NCBI GenBank assembly: GCA_037176705.1
Contig: CM073905.1
Coordinates: forward strand, 28,180,986-28,244,985
Length of the DNA stretch: 64,000 nt
Direction of reading: 5' to 3'
Source: Molossus alvarezi
Lineage: Eukaryota; Chordata; Mammalia; Chiroptera; Molossidae
This document shows, one piece after another, positions 33,293 to 44,591 of this stretch. Position 1 is the stretch's first letter; each line of letters opens with the position of its first letter. The position numbers and the translations under genes were made by a program. The notes below the pieces were generated by a model, which was given only the letters and a program-made list of their open reading frames with translations, did not search any database and was not told the origin of the DNA.

Positions 33293-36200
33293 TTTTTTAT
33301 CCTCACCCGAGGACATTTTTCCATTTTTTGTTCAGATAGAGTGGGAGGGAGAGAGAGAGAGAGAAACATCTACGTGAAAGGGACACATCGAGTGGCTGCC
33401 ACCCGCACGACCAACCAGGGCCGGGGACAAACTGCAACCGAGGTACGTGCCCTTAGCGGGAACCGAACCCAGGTCTCTCCGGACCACAGGCCTGTGCTCT
33501 AATCACTGAGCCAAACCGGCCAGGGCAAGCCTGCTGTATATATTGAAGCAGATGGGTAGCATATGTAACATCAGATTCTGGTACCCTTCCGTCACCATTG
33601 TGAAAGTTATTTGTCAGTGCCATCTGGGTCCACTCAGGTGTCTGGCTCCCGGAGCCGTGGGTGCAAGGCAAGGAGGTTTGAAGGGCGGTGCAGTGACAGC
33701 GTGCCAATGGAGGCGCTCTGGTCTCAGCTGGCTTCCGGTGTGGCTGTCCGAAACGTGAGTGGATTTGGAACGCGACATCAGGCTTCCCTCTTTGTGTTTT
33801 CTTGACAGATTGCTGAACAACTTCTATATGAACACTGGAAAAAGAATGACCCCAAACTTCGAGAGGTGAAAATCAAGGAGATTCTTCTGTTGATTTGTCT
33901 AAGTAGATGAAATCAAGTTTCCTGACTTGTTTTTGACTTGCACGTTGTGCTGGGTTGAGACAGGAGGACACACTCCAGCCGTCTGGTTCACTTGGTTGTT
34001 TAACCACTGTGTACTGAACATCTGTTGTAATGTCCACCTGTACAGGCGTGCAGACTAGAGGTGGTCCCCCATTCCTAGGGAGTTCCCAGTCTAGTTGGGG
34101 AAACAGGGTACAGCTTGTTACAGTGCAGGATGCCGGGTGCTGGGAGGAACTGGAAGGTGGGCATCAGGGCCGTGCCCCCGCTCCGTGGAGATCAGGTGGG
34201 CGTCCCAGGGGAGTTGCTAGGGTGGAGGAGTTCAGAACGACAGAGTGTTGACTGGATGGTGGAGAGGTGAAGAAAGGATGTGCGGACTGAGGCAACTGTC
34301 TGAGAATGAGGCGTGAGTCAGAACAGCTCGAGTCCAGGGAGCTACAAGGGGCTGGGGGGCTGGGCTGTCAGGGAGGGGGAGCCCCAAGAGCGGAGGCTGA
34401 TGAGGTGGATGGGCCAGACCTCGGCAGCCTTCTGTGCTTTTCCTGGAGGCGTGGGGGGCGCCTGGGTGATAAGCAGGGGTGCAGTGGGATCCCAGCTGCG
34501 TTTTGGGGAGTAGCAACTCTGGCAGCAATGTCGAGGTGGATGGGAAGAGGTGATGCCAACTGGGGGGCTGCTCCAGCAGCCCAGGTGAGTGATGGTGAAG
34601 GCCTAAGCTGGCGTGGGACAAGAAAGGACAATCTAGGCTCGGGGGGAGGGAGGGGGGAGCATCTGTTCAGCAGAGTTCGGGCTAGAGGGAAATGGTCTCA
34701 TTACTAATCTCACTTTATCTCAACCAGCATTTTGTGTGTACATTTGGTGGTGTTAATTTTTTTGGGGGGGTAATTTCTGTATTCATAATTACATATAGAA
34801 ATTGCCAGTCACAGAGCAATGGAGCATCTCGGGGCTTTGGAGTATGCGCAGTTAGCACCAACTGTGGGAAGACATTGCTCCCTGGCTGCTGTCAACTTAG
34901 TGGGTCCTCCAAACTCATGTACTCAGAAAGGCTTATTCAGAACACTAAGTTAGTTGCAAATGTCCGTATTTGTAAGTTGAGAAAGAAAATTTAAATTTTT
35001 ATAAATAATTTCCCAAATAAAACTTTTGGACAGAGCACTATAATTCATTTTCTGATCCAAAAGATTCTTTAAACCCAAATCTCTTATTAACCACCCAAAT
35101 GTGTTGCCTGTGCTGGAGCATGCCACATGTTTCACAGCTGCTGCTTTGCGGAGGAAGGGGTGGGAGCGAGGCAGAGGGTGGGGTCTGTCCCCCACCAGCT
35201 CCTGCTGCCCTGCGTCCTGGCATGCAGAAAGTGTCCTGTTTCTGCTGAAGTCCGGGGACTGGGAGAAAAGTTTCTGTTACTTTGTTTCAACTCCTGAGAG
35301 TTCAGAATCCAGGTCCTTTGGTTTTCTAATTGGCTTGCACTGGGGTCTTCGTGTGCTTCCTTACCAGACCCCGGGCCATGCCCCGGGAGTCCTCCTAGAG
35401 GGAAGTCGTCACGGTTCAGGCATGGCACTGTGCTCCCAGCAGGTATCTGTAGATGAACCAGGTCGGAAGTGAACGAGCTCCTTCTCATCCTCAGGTTGAA
35501 TTGGACCTCCACAAGAAGCATGTGATAAACGCCTGGGAAACGCAGAAGGAAGAGAAAAAGCAGGTGTGGCGTCCGGCCCTGGAAGTAGTCCTGTGTGCTG
35601 CAGTGGGAGGCTGGCTCCGTGTCTTTGAATTTGTTTCTTGTTTTCGGTGTTCATGACTCCAGTCTAGGGATAGACTCTAACGTGCTAGAATCCTGTGTGA
35701 CCCTTCCCAGGTGACCAGGGCTGGCCGGTGATGGGGACTGGGCATCCTAAAGGGCGTTTTGTTGCTGGTAGTCTCTCTGGATAGAACGTGCAGCATGACC
35801 TTGCTTACAGCTGTGCCTCTGGGGATAAAAGTCCACACCTCCACGAACCCATTGCTTTGCTTCTGGGTTCATTTTAGCAAGTATTTCACTGAGCCCCTCC
35901 TCAGGGCCATGCACTGTGCTGCGTGCTTTCCCAGCTTCGTCTCGGACGCATGGGGCGCTCCCACAGAGCACTGAGCCCTGGGTCACACAGTTGAGAGGAG
36001 GCCTGCTCTGGTGTAGACAAGTCGGGCTGGGGACCAGGCCTGCGGCCAGCTGAGCGCCGCACCAGCCGGGGCTTTGCTGGCTGCGTGTTACAGACACTGA
36101 TCTCGATTCATTCGGCCCCTGTAGCAAGAAGCCACGGAGGAGAAAGAGAAGAAACGGTATGAAAATGAGTATGAAACAGCCCGAAGGGAAGCGCTAGAGC

Positions 36201-39200
36201 GGATGAAAGCAGAAGAGGAGAGGAGGCAGCTGGAGGATAAACTCCAGGCTGAGGCGCTGCTCCAGCAGATGGAGGAGCTGAAGGTGAAGGAGATGGAGGT
36301 GAGGGCACACCACGGCCACATGGCCTCTCTGCTGCTTGGTACAAAATGGGCATTTCAGACGCTGCTCTAAAGAGATACTGGGGAGGTGAGTAAGAAATGC
36401 AGTGATGCTGGGTTCTCCCTTCTGACATTTGTAGCCATCTGTGGTTTTCCCATGCTCCTAGGTTGTATTGTGTGCCCACATTCTAGAATGGTGGCCATAA
36501 GGAGATAATGCCTGTTCCCTCAGATGTGATTTGGGACCTGCTGTCTGAGAGCCTCCTTAGAACTTGGAATTTCCAGCACTGAGTAGTCTTGACTGGGTCT
36601 GATGTTCTAGCACACAGCTGTCCCTGGCTAGCAGGTTTTGGGTCTCAAGGCACAAACCGTGAGGGTCTTTGGTCCAATAGGCTATCTTGAGAATATGGTG
36701 CAGTTTCCCTGAGGGGGTGGGATCTTCCCATTCAGAGGAGGGAACTACCCCCTTCCTCAGGCATGAAAGATTCAAAAACTAGATCTTAGTGCCTACTACT
36801 TAGCTAGGTGCTAAGCTCTGGTCTGGGTGCTAGAGATGCAGCCATGAGCAAGGCCCACAGACCTGGCCCTCACAGCGAAAGCAGTGTCAGAATCCTGTGT
36901 GACCCAGGTAGCGGAGGCAGATGGTGAGTCACAGTAAGGCGTGGACAGTGCAGGGTCCTGTGGGAGCAAGGAGCCTGGGGCTCGTCCTTGTCTACAGTAT
37001 TGGGAAAGGCTCTTGCAAGAATGGCTCATCTGGCCCAGCCGATGTGGCTCAGTGGATTGAGCATCATCCTGTGGACTGAGAGGTCTCGGTTCAGTTCCGG
37101 TCAGGGCACATGCCTGGGTTGCAGACTCAATCCCCAGTAGAGGGCATGCAGGAGGAGGCCCATCGACGTTGCTCACATCAATATTTCTCTCTCTCTCCCC
37201 CTTCCTCCATCTCTCAAAAAAAAAAAAAAAATCAATTAAAAAAAAACCAAACAGCCCTGGCCGGTTTGGCTCAGTGGTTGGAGTGTTGGCCTGCAGACCA
37301 GAGAGTCCCAGGTTCGGTTCCTGCTAAGGGCCATGTACCTCGGTTGCAGTTTGTCCCTGGCCCCTATTGGGGTTGTGTGGGTAGCAGCCTGTCGATGTGT
37401 CTCTCTCATCTCAATGTTTCTCTCTTCTCTCCCTCCTGCTTTATCTGAAGATAAATGCAGAAATGTCCTCGGGTGAGGATTAAAAAAAAAAAAGACAATA
37501 AAAACCCCCAGACATATTTAAGAAACGGCTCATCCGAGTTGGGATGAATGAGTGAGTTAAGCTGGCGCAAGGGGTTCAGAGCCCAGAGGTGGGAGGAGAT
37601 GTGATGACCAAGTGGCCAGGCCAGCCCTTATTGCATAGGTCTGCAGAAACGGGATGGGGAATGCAGGAAGCTCTGATTCTCGTGATCTGAGTGGGGGTTA
37701 CTGTCACTGTAACCACAGGCCACCAAACTGAAGAAGGAACAGGAGAATCTGTTGAAGCAGCGGTGGGAACTGGAGAGGCTGGAGGAAGAGAGGAAGCGGA
37801 TGGCCGCCCTCCGGCAGAAGGCGGAACTGGGGTGCGTGGACAAGGGCTGCCCTGCCCCGCCCTCCCAAAGCCTCCCATTCTCACGCTTGCCTTGGTGTTC
37901 CGGAGCCAGACAGGGTACACCCTGTAGCAAGGAGCTGTCTAGCCTCCCTTGAATTCTTTACAAGACACTGAAGGCGACCTATATTCTGTTCATTTTTAGA
38001 CGCTTTTTGAGACATCAGTATAACGTGCAGCTCAATAGACGCGCACAGCAGATCCAAGAGGAACTGGTGAGTCTGAAGAGACAGCCTGGCATCTCCTTCA
38101 CCCTCTTCTGAAAAACATGTTTTCCGTTGCTCATTAACAACTGCGTCTGGTAAGAAGTAAAACGCCAAGTGAGATTTCCCCTGGCTCAGCCCCGGCAGTC
38201 TCTGCCCCTCCCCAGAGGGGTCCGTTTGGCATGAAGCCTTCTAGCTATATTTACACGTGCACACATAGGGAAGCGGTGCTTTCAAAAAATGTGCTTGAAG
38301 TTGTACTCCTCAGCATATATCCAAACAGTAAATCTTACACTTTGTGGTCAGTCTGCTTAGACTGAGCTTGTTCTTCACTAGTTGCTTAGTGTTCATGTCA
38401 AGTGTTTAGACCTCGGGCAGCAGCGCCATGTGGCTTTTCCCCTGGGAACGTCTTTCCCATCTCAAGGCTGCAGAGTTCCCTCCTTCTATGGTGTTCTGCT
38501 GCTAGATGTACGTAATAGCTCTTTCCTACCATTGGGTGTTTGGGTTGTTCCGGGTTTTCCTCTTACATGACAGCTGCAGTGAGCATTTTGTGCATATGTC
38601 TCAGTAGTCTATGTTCTTAGAAGTGGAATTGCTTTCAAATTGTGTTCTAAAAAGCTGCGCTACCAGATGTGTCTGAGGCAGGGGCAGGCATGTGGTGGCA
38701 GAGGTGTCTCCCTTTAGGCAGAGAACAGCTCCTGGGCCTCTGCGGTGTCATTTTAAGCCATCCCACGTCTTCCCATCTCTGTGTGCAGAACATCTGGCAG
38801 TATCACCAGTGTCTGCTGTCAGTGCCGGGCCTGAGGAGAGGGGCTGGCAGGAGTGGAGGCGTGGCTGCCAAACGCTCCGCCCTGTGCCCACTGTGCTTCC
38901 TCTTCCTTCCTCTAGGAGGCAGACAAGCACATCCTGCAGGTGCTCCTGGAGAAGGAGGAGGAGAACCAGCGCGTGCACTTGGCCCGCCGGGAGCAGGCCC
39001 TGGCCGACGTGGCGTGGATGAAGCAGGTCCTCGAGGAGCAGCTGCAGCTGGAGAGGGAGCGGGAGGCGGAGCTGCAGATGCTGTTGAGGTGAGAGGCGGC
39101 AACTGTGTGAGCTGGACACTCCTGGCTTCTGCTCTGGTACCTGGGGCCCCCCCGCAGGTCTCTGTGGGGGGGTCTGTCACTGAAACACTTGTCCCTGGTT

Positions 39201-42200
39201 ATGTATCTGTCATTCGTGAGGAGCACACCTCTGTTAGGACCTGACTTGTGGAGGTGTTTCCTTCAGGTTAAGATGGAAATCAGTAACTCAGCCATGGTTT
39301 ACCAGACTAAGGAGCCGTGGGACCTTTTTGGTGATGAGGATGGGATCCGAAGTGACTGCTAATGGCCTGTGGGCCCAGCCGATGTGATGCTGCTGAGCCC
39401 TTTGACTTCACTGTTCCTCTTGTCATTCCCGATGACTCAAGAGCTGTCTCCAGCAGAATGTGGAGAAATAATTCCCTTAAGTTGAGAATTATGAAGACAC
39501 AGCCCGCCGGGTGGCTCCGTGGATTGAGCGTCATCCCATGAGCTAAAAGGGCCCAGTTCGATTCCTGGTCAGGGCACATGCCCCGGTTGCAGGCTCGATC
39601 CCCAACAGGGGGCGTGCAAGAGGAAGCCCATTGGTATTTCTCTCTCACATTGATGGTTCTCTCTTTCCCTACCTCTCTCTATAAAAATAAATAAATAAAT
39701 AAATAAATGGATGGAAATCATCAGGGTTTAGAGTAAGGATCTGTTAATCTAAAACCTTAGACATTTGAAAGGAAAGTATTATAAGTTGTGGAGATGTTGC
39801 ATGCTTGTTAGGTCTATATAAATGGGTCCGGATCCTAAAAATTAACCTAGTAGATTGAAATAAAAAACATTTAGTAATATTGTAATTATATTGTAATTAA
39901 ATATTAGGTAATATTTAGTAAGCACTTTCTGTATGCCAGATACTCCAGCCAAGTGGCAGGTACTCGGGTCATGGAGACGCGAGGAAGTGCTCGTTGCCCC
40001 AGGCAGGGGCGAGCTGGCAGGGAGCCAGGAGCGCGGCAGCTCGGGCCCGGGCAGTGCTGCTCCTCTCCAGTCTGACGGCTCGTCCACCTCCGTGTTTAAC
40101 GGCCCGGGTGCAAGACATCAGAGAGCTTTTCATGAGGAGGTGGAGTACTTAAAGGTCACTGAAAGTACTCACTGCAGAAACACTTGCTGTGGACTGTCCT
40201 TCGTCTGTTACAAGCTTGTGTGCCGCCTGGTGCTTTGGAGCCCTGTTGGTCCTGTAGTTTCTGGCTGCCATTGGTGGTGGTGAGCCTGCTGCCACTGTCT
40301 GTGTTTCCCTAGGGAGGAAGCCAAGGAGGTGTGGGAGAAGAGAGAGGCGGAGTGGGCCCGAGAGAGGAGTGCACGAGACAGACTGATGACCGAGGTAATC
40401 CCCGCTGTGATGGACGAGGCCGGCTGGTCCCCGGGCGGGCGTCTGGGAATTAGTGACCCTGTACTGACCCTGCCACATGTTCTGGGAACAGAGTCTTCTC
40501 CGGTTATTTTATTTTTTTTATCCTCACCCATTTTTTGTTTCCATTTTTTGTTCAGATAAAGTGGGAGGGAGGGAGAGAGAGAAACATCGATGTGAGAGAC
40601 ACATCGAGTGGCTGCCACCCACACGACCCCAACTGGGGCAGGGGACAAACTGCAACTAAGGCACACGCCCCTAGCAGGAACCGAACCCAGGTCTCTCTGG
40701 ACTGCAGACCGATGCTCTAACCGCTGAGCCAAACTGGCCTGGGCAAGTATTCCATTCTTTTTTTAGTTTTGAGCTAATATAGGAAACTGCAGTAAACATC
40801 GTGGAGTATGAAGCTTTTCCATACTTAGATTTTTTTTCTTGGGGGGCATAACCAGAAGTGGACTAAAGAATGTGTTTTATTTGCCAGTGATTAAGTAATG
40901 TGTATAAGACATACACCAACTAAGAGGAAATATTTTGGGAAAAATGTCTTCATTTCTATGTATTGAAAGTTATCTTAAAGTGGTTTAAAAGGGAAATTAT
41001 ACTTTGTGCACATCAGTACACTGCATTTTGGAATCCATGGGAAATCGGATCCCAGTTGGTACCATTTCACTTCTGTGAATACCAGATAGTCTCCAGCATC
41101 TTTTGATTTTCCTCATTTAAAATGTTCCTCTTTGGAACACTATGCAGCTGTAAGAAAGAAAGATCTCTTATCCCTTGAGATGACATGGAGGGACCTGGAG
41201 AATATTATGCTAAGTGAAATAAGCCAGAGAAAGACAAATATCACATGATCTCACTTATTTGTGGAATATAATGAACAAAATAATCTGATGAACAAAATAG
41301 ACCGAGAGACATAGAAGTAGGGTACAGGCCCGGCCGGTGTGGCTTAGTGGTTGAGCCTCGACCCACGCACTAAGAGGTCACTGGTTCAATTCCCAGTCAG
41401 GGCACATGCCCAGGTTGTGGGCCTGATCCCTAGTGGAGGGCACGCAGGAGGCGGACAACTGATGTTCTTGGGCATCGATGTTTCTGTCTTTCTCTCCCTC
41501 ACGCTTTCTCTCTCTAACATCAATAAAGAAAATGAAAAAAGAAGTAGGGTATAGACTGACAAACCTCAGAAGAGGGGGACAAGGGGGAGGGAAGAGATGA
41601 ACCAAAGAACTTATATGCATGTATGCGTAACCAATGGACAAAGACAACAATGTTGGGGGGGTCAGGAGGAGGGTGTCAATGGGGGAAAAAGGAGAACACA
41701 TTTGTAACAAAAATAAATAAACAAAAAATATCTCTATATATTTTTAAAAAGGTAAAAAAATAAAACGTTCCTTATATGCCCTGGCCAGTTTGCTCAGCGG
41801 TTAGAACGTCGGCCTGCGAACCAGAGAGTCGCAGGTTCGATTCCAGTCAAGGGCACGCACCTCGGTTGCAGTTTGATCCCTGGCCCTGGTAGGGGTGGTG
41901 CAGGAGGAAACCAATTGATGTTGTCTGTCTTCTGTCTTCTGCCCCCCCCCCCACTCTATCTGAAAATCAATGGAAAAATATCCTTGAGTGAGGATTAAAA
42001 GTAATAATAAAATGTTCCTCCTCGTTGTAGCCACTTTATGTGTCCCCTCCAGAGACCTAACTGTTGCGTATGGCAGGTGGCTTCTAGACTTTTCTGGTTT
42101 CTGACTCCTGACCATGGTCTGGGCTGGCAGTAGGCTGTTACCCTGCTCTGTAGCCAGGTCTCAAACACAGCAGGCTTCTGTTTCTTGAGCAGTAAATCTA

Positions 42201-44591
42201 AATCCAAAAGCTTGGGAGGGATGGCCCAGACTCCACCTCTGGTCATTTGTGTGGCTTGTGGCTTCTTTTGTTTTTTTTCAATATGTTTTTAATAGATTTT
42301 TAGAGAGAAAGGAAGGGAGAGAGAGATAGAAACATTGATGTGAGAGAGAAACATGGGCTGCCTCCTGCACGTCCCTCACTGGGGATAGAGCCCTGACTGG
42401 GAATCAAACCAGGACCCCTTAGTCCATGGGATGATGCTCAATCCACTGAGCCACGCTGGCTGGGCATTATTTCTTTTTCCTAGAACCCACTGGTAGGGAG
42501 TGAGATTCACTTGGTCGCTGTGTTTCTGTGCCCTGTGGAGGGTGTTCCATCCTGCCTCTTGAGCTCCTTGGTGCGCAGCTGTGTCTCAGAAACAGTCTGT
42601 GGGTGTTTTGTGTGTTAGGGGGTGGCTAGGCCGTGGGCCGTTGTTGGGACCGCTTCTGCAGTCGGCTGCCTTGGTCTGGCGTATGTAGGCCTCGGGCTGA
42701 GGATGAGGCTGGGTCTCGGTAGAGGTGCAGCTGCAGCCGGTCCGCAGCTGGCAGAACAAGTGTCTGTAGGGTCCAACTAAAACCTTCCCCTTTCCTTTCT
42801 GCTGAGCTAGGTCCTGACAGGGAGACAACAGCAGATACAAGAAAAGATTGAACAAAACCGGCGGGCGCAAGAGGAATCCCTAAGGCACAGGGAGCAACTT
42901 ATTCAGAACCTCGAGGAGGCAAGAGAGTCGGCTCGTCGTGAGAAAGAGGAGAGTGAAGAACTGAAATCAACCAGGAAACAGGAGCTGGAAGCCCAGGTGG
43001 GGCCACATCCTTGGCAGGAGGCAGCTCAGTACGGGGGCCGGAGCTGCAGCGGCGGGGCCTGGGCTCACTTCCTCGGCCGGCGCCACTTACCTTGTCTGAA
43101 GCCCACACGAGAGCTCAGTGCACCCCCTTCCGTTCCGCCCGAGACCCTGACCCTGATCGTAGTTCAGGCTCCGCTCCAGGTCTCGTGGGAGCCAGGCTCT
43201 CGTCACTGCTCACCATCTCTTCCCGTCTGTTTGGGAAAACCTTTCGTTGACTGGGCCACCCTCTGTTGATTCAATTCAGTACCTAATAGGTAATGGAAAA
43301 TAACCCTCCAAACCCGTGGCCACGTCCAGAGCTCTTTGTAAGGTGCACGTTACCACCCACACCCTCGCCAGTACCAGATGCCTTCTCACTTAGCGGCTCT
43401 TCCCGTCACTGGTCCTTTCCCCCGACTCTCCCCCTAGGTTTCCCTCAGGCTGCCCTCCTGGTCAGATGCAGGGCTCTGCCCCGTGGCTGGTCTCAGGTGA
43501 CTTCCTCTGTGTGCCCAGGTTGCAGAGCACCAGCTGCAGGCCTGGGAAGCGGACCGGCAAGAGGCGGAGGAGGAGGCGGCGGCGAGGCGGGCGGAGCAGC
43601 TCAGCAGCGCCCTGCTGCAGCAGGAGGCCAAGATGATGGCCAGGCAGGGGTACCGGCCCAAGGTAGGGACCTTGCAGTTGACAGGCCACTGCTGCCAGCC
43701 ACTCAGCCTGGCCCTGCCCTCCCGGGACGGCGTGCAACCCTGTCCCCAGCTCTGCTTCCCAGCCAGCTCGGACTCCTTGCTCTTCTCTTGTATTTGTCCT
43801 TTTCTCCGTTAGTAGGGAGCCTTGACCCAGGGTCTGTTTCGGTGTTTGGCGGGGCCTCATACAGCCCTTGAGGTGATTTCACTTTGGTTCCCGTTGCTGC
43901 AACCCAAGGGCTGAGGTCCTGACTGCTAGGCTGTGTGCCTGTTGACCGTGTCTGGGGACAAACAGCAATCCAAGAAGAGCGTTGGCCACAGCTGCCGAGA
44001 GGTGCAGGTCATGGTTCTAGGCCCCAACTGTCCAGACATCGAAGCCCCTCCCCACTGTCTGACCCTGTCCCCCCTTCCGTCTCGCCCTGCCCCTCAGAGT
44101 ACTTCAGTGGCCCCGTGCTGGGGGACGTGATGGGGCTGGCTGAGCCCAGCAGGCGTGTCCTCTCAGCTCCTCCTCCAGCAGGGCCACACAGGCGTCGACC
44201 GTGGCGCCTCTGCAGGTAGCCAGCTCGGGGAGAGCAGGTCCTATGCCTGCTGCAGAGTGTTAATGTAACTGGCTGGGTCTCGAGGTGCAGGGGACAGCAT
44301 TTTAAACTTACTTGACCATGGATCAGTGAGCGTCTCAGGATTAGGGTGTCACAGAGCACATGTGGAAAAGACCCTTAGGGCCAGTACTTAAAAAAAATCA
44401 TCAAGTGCCTCATTTGTGGCTTAGGGTCAAAGCTTTTTCAGCAGCAAATGAAAACAGCCAGTTATACTGTGCTTTTAGCTCGTACTTAAAATGGATTACT
44501 TCCCAGTGCTCCTGAGAATGCTGATCTGATCAGTCTCGTGTTTTCTTTCTCTCCTCAGCCTTACGGACATCCCAAAATTGCTTGGAACTGA
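31308..44591 (+). CDS. TCHP: TCHP, trichoplein keratin filament-binding protein (whole coding span, 12 exons)
   Basis: Twelve exons with GT/AG borders join in frame to 500 codons: 31308-31501, 32477-32687, 33809-33865, 35495-35563, 36125-36298, 37719-37831, 38000-38066, 38916-39088, 40313-40394, 42811-42996, 43519-43662, 44559-44591. The product begins [12 protein letters not shown] and ends [10 protein letters not shown]. It is almost entirely charged coiled coil, rich in Glu, Arg, Gln and Leu, as trichoplein is (human about 498 residues). Family knowledge: it binds keratin 8/18 filaments and desmosomes, sits on centrioles with ninein and ODF2, and activates Aurora A to suppress primary cilia in growing cells. 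The trichohyalin/plectin homology region lies in its second half. No frameshift or stop is seen, so the gene looks intact. Its first coding exon differs most from the human protein as I remember it. Confidence 0.96.
31722..31909 (+). mobile_element. VES SINE (variant head), shortened
   Basis: It has the head CTCTGGCCAGTGTGGCTC and the 'gaccaagaggtcgctgg' block; about 25 bases of the body are deleted after 'tcctggtcaggtgcc'. TCHP intron 2. Confidence 0.8.
32070..32272 (+). repeat. MIR-type SINE
   Basis: 'gactttggagtcagacagaa', 'tgagactcagtttcttcatc', 'taggatttacgagacg' and a terminal 'tggctcaagtaatatttgct' follow the MIR order. Confidence 0.7.
32477..32687 (+). CDS. TCHP: TCHP coding exon 2
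   Basis: Acceptor CACCCAG|C; the first base completes a Ser codon, then [20 protein letters not shown]. It ends at QRKL before GTAAATTC. Charged helix throughout. Confidence 0.95.
32992..33235 (-). mobile_element. VES SINE in TCHP intron 3
   Basis: Older minus-strand copy. Duplicates of CCCAATCTGTGT lie on both sides. Confidence 0.88.
33261..33526 (-). mobile_element. Young VES SINE with a (TG)n tail
   Basis: Minus-strand copy flanked by AAGCCTGCT at 33252 and 33527. The element's tail, normally a run of A, has grown into about 14 TG/CA units at 33262-33290. Confidence 0.88.
33809..33865 (+). CDS. TCHP: TCHP coding exon 3 (19 codons)
   Basis: Acceptor TTGACAG and donor GTGAAA. It encodes [19 protein letters not shown], a short in-frame exon. 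Confidence 0.95.
34010..34245 (+). repeat. Possible L2-type fragment
   Basis: 'gagttcccagtctagttggg' and 'gtgcaggatgccgggtgctg' resemble the L2 3' region. The match is weak. The rest of this intron, to 35490, shows nothing I can name. Confidence 0.4.
35495..35563 (+). CDS. TCHP: TCHP coding exon 4 (23 codons)
   Basis: Acceptor CATCCTCAG and donor GTGTGG. It encodes [20 protein letters not shown] followed by KKQ. Confidence 0.95.
36125..36298 (+). CDS. TCHP: TCHP coding exon 5 (58 codons)
   Basis: Acceptor CCCCTGTAG and donor GTGAGG. It starts [20 protein letters not shown] and ends KVKEME. Strong coiled-coil pattern. Confidence 0.95.
36785..37030 (+). repeat. L2-type fragment
   Basis: 'tgctaagctctggtctggg' then 'gctagagatgcagccatgag' and 'ctggccctcacagcg' follow an L2 pattern. 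TCHP intron. Confidence 0.45.
37033..37243 (+). mobile_element. VES SINE (variant head: GCCCAGCCGATGTG)
   Basis: Plus-strand copy ending in A runs. A second SINE follows after about ten bases. Similar words (AATGGCTCATCTG and AACGGCTCATCCG) flank the pair, suggesting one original duplication that now encloses both. Confidence 0.82.
37254..37494 (+). mobile_element. Young-like VES SINE behind another SINE
   Basis: Full-length plus-strand copy with tail CCTCGGGTGAGGATT. It probably landed in the A-rich tail of the preceding SINE. Confidence 0.87.
37719..37831 (+). CDS. TCHP: TCHP coding exon 6
   Basis: Acceptor AACCACAG and donor GTGCGT. It starts [20 protein letters not shown] and ends RQKAEL plus two bases of a Gly codon. 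Confidence 0.95.
38000..38066 (+). CDS. TCHP: TCHP coding exon 7
   Basis: Acceptor CATTTTTAG and donor GTGAGT. It completes Gly and encodes [20 protein letters not shown] then EL. Confidence 0.95.
38275..38665 (+). repeat. Old L1-type fragment
   Basis: 'accattgggtgtttgggttg', 'agctgcagtgagcattttgt' and 'cttagaagtggaattgcttt' recall a common old L1 3' UTR segment. Diverged; TCHP intron. Confidence 0.4.
38916..39088 (+). CDS. TCHP: TCHP coding exon 8
   Basis: Acceptor CCTTCCTCTAG and donor GTGAGA. It starts [20 protein letters not shown] and ends AELQMLL plus two bases of an Arg codon. It falls in the trichohyalin/plectin homology region. Confidence 0.95.
39502..39709 (+). mobile_element. VES SINE (variant head)
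   Basis: Plus-strand copy with 'tggattgagcgtcatccc', a gap in the first bases of the head, and an (AAAT)n tail. Confidence 0.82.
40313..40394 (+). CDS. TCHP: TCHP coding exon 9
   Basis: Acceptor GTTTCCCTAG and donor GTAATC. It completes Arg and encodes [20 protein letters not shown] then RDRLMTE. Confidence 0.95.
40508..40744 (-). mobile_element. Young-like VES SINE
   Basis: Minus-strand copy; the tail is altered (CCTCACCCATTTTTTG) and the head ends AAACTGGCCTGGGC. Confidence 0.85.
41128..41722 (+). mobile_element. L1 3' end (end of ORF2 plus 3' UTR), split by a SINE
   Basis: It begins with the classic ORF2 end ('ggaacactatgcagctgtaa', 'attatgctaagtgaaataag', 'cacatgatctcacttatttg') and continues after the SINE with the same 3' UTR found at 3115-3632 and 19400-19622. 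This links those copies to L1. No intact frame. Confidence 0.75.
41325..41539 (+). mobile_element. VES SINE inside the L1 fragment
   Basis: Variant-head copy with perfect duplicates AGAAGTAGGGTA at 41313 and 41540. Confidence 0.9.
41773..42006 (+). mobile_element. VES SINE
   Basis: Plus-strand copy with tail CCTTGAGTGAGGATTAAAA. Near-duplicates ATAAAACGTTCCT and ATAAAATGTTCCT flank it. Confidence 0.88.
42270..42465 (-). mobile_element. VES SINE (variant)
   Basis: Minus-strand copy; head end GAGCCACGCTGGCTGGGC. TCHP intron before the exon at 42811. Confidence 0.83.
42811..42996 (+). CDS. TCHP: TCHP coding exon 10 (62 codons)
   Basis: Acceptor GCTGAGCTAG and donor GTGGGG. It starts [20 protein letters not shown] and ends RKQELEAQ. 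Confidence 0.95.
43519..43662 (+). CDS. TCHP: TCHP coding exon 11 (48 codons)
   Basis: Acceptor GTGCCCAG and donor GTAGGG. It starts [20 protein letters not shown], has an Ala/Glu-rich stretch, and ends ARQGYRPK. Confidence 0.95.
44559..44591 (+). CDS. TCHP: TCHP last coding exon
   Basis: Acceptor TCTCCTCAG. It encodes [10 protein letters not shown] and a TGA stop, the family C-terminus. Confidence 0.95.
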   Translation, partial: PYGHPKIAWN

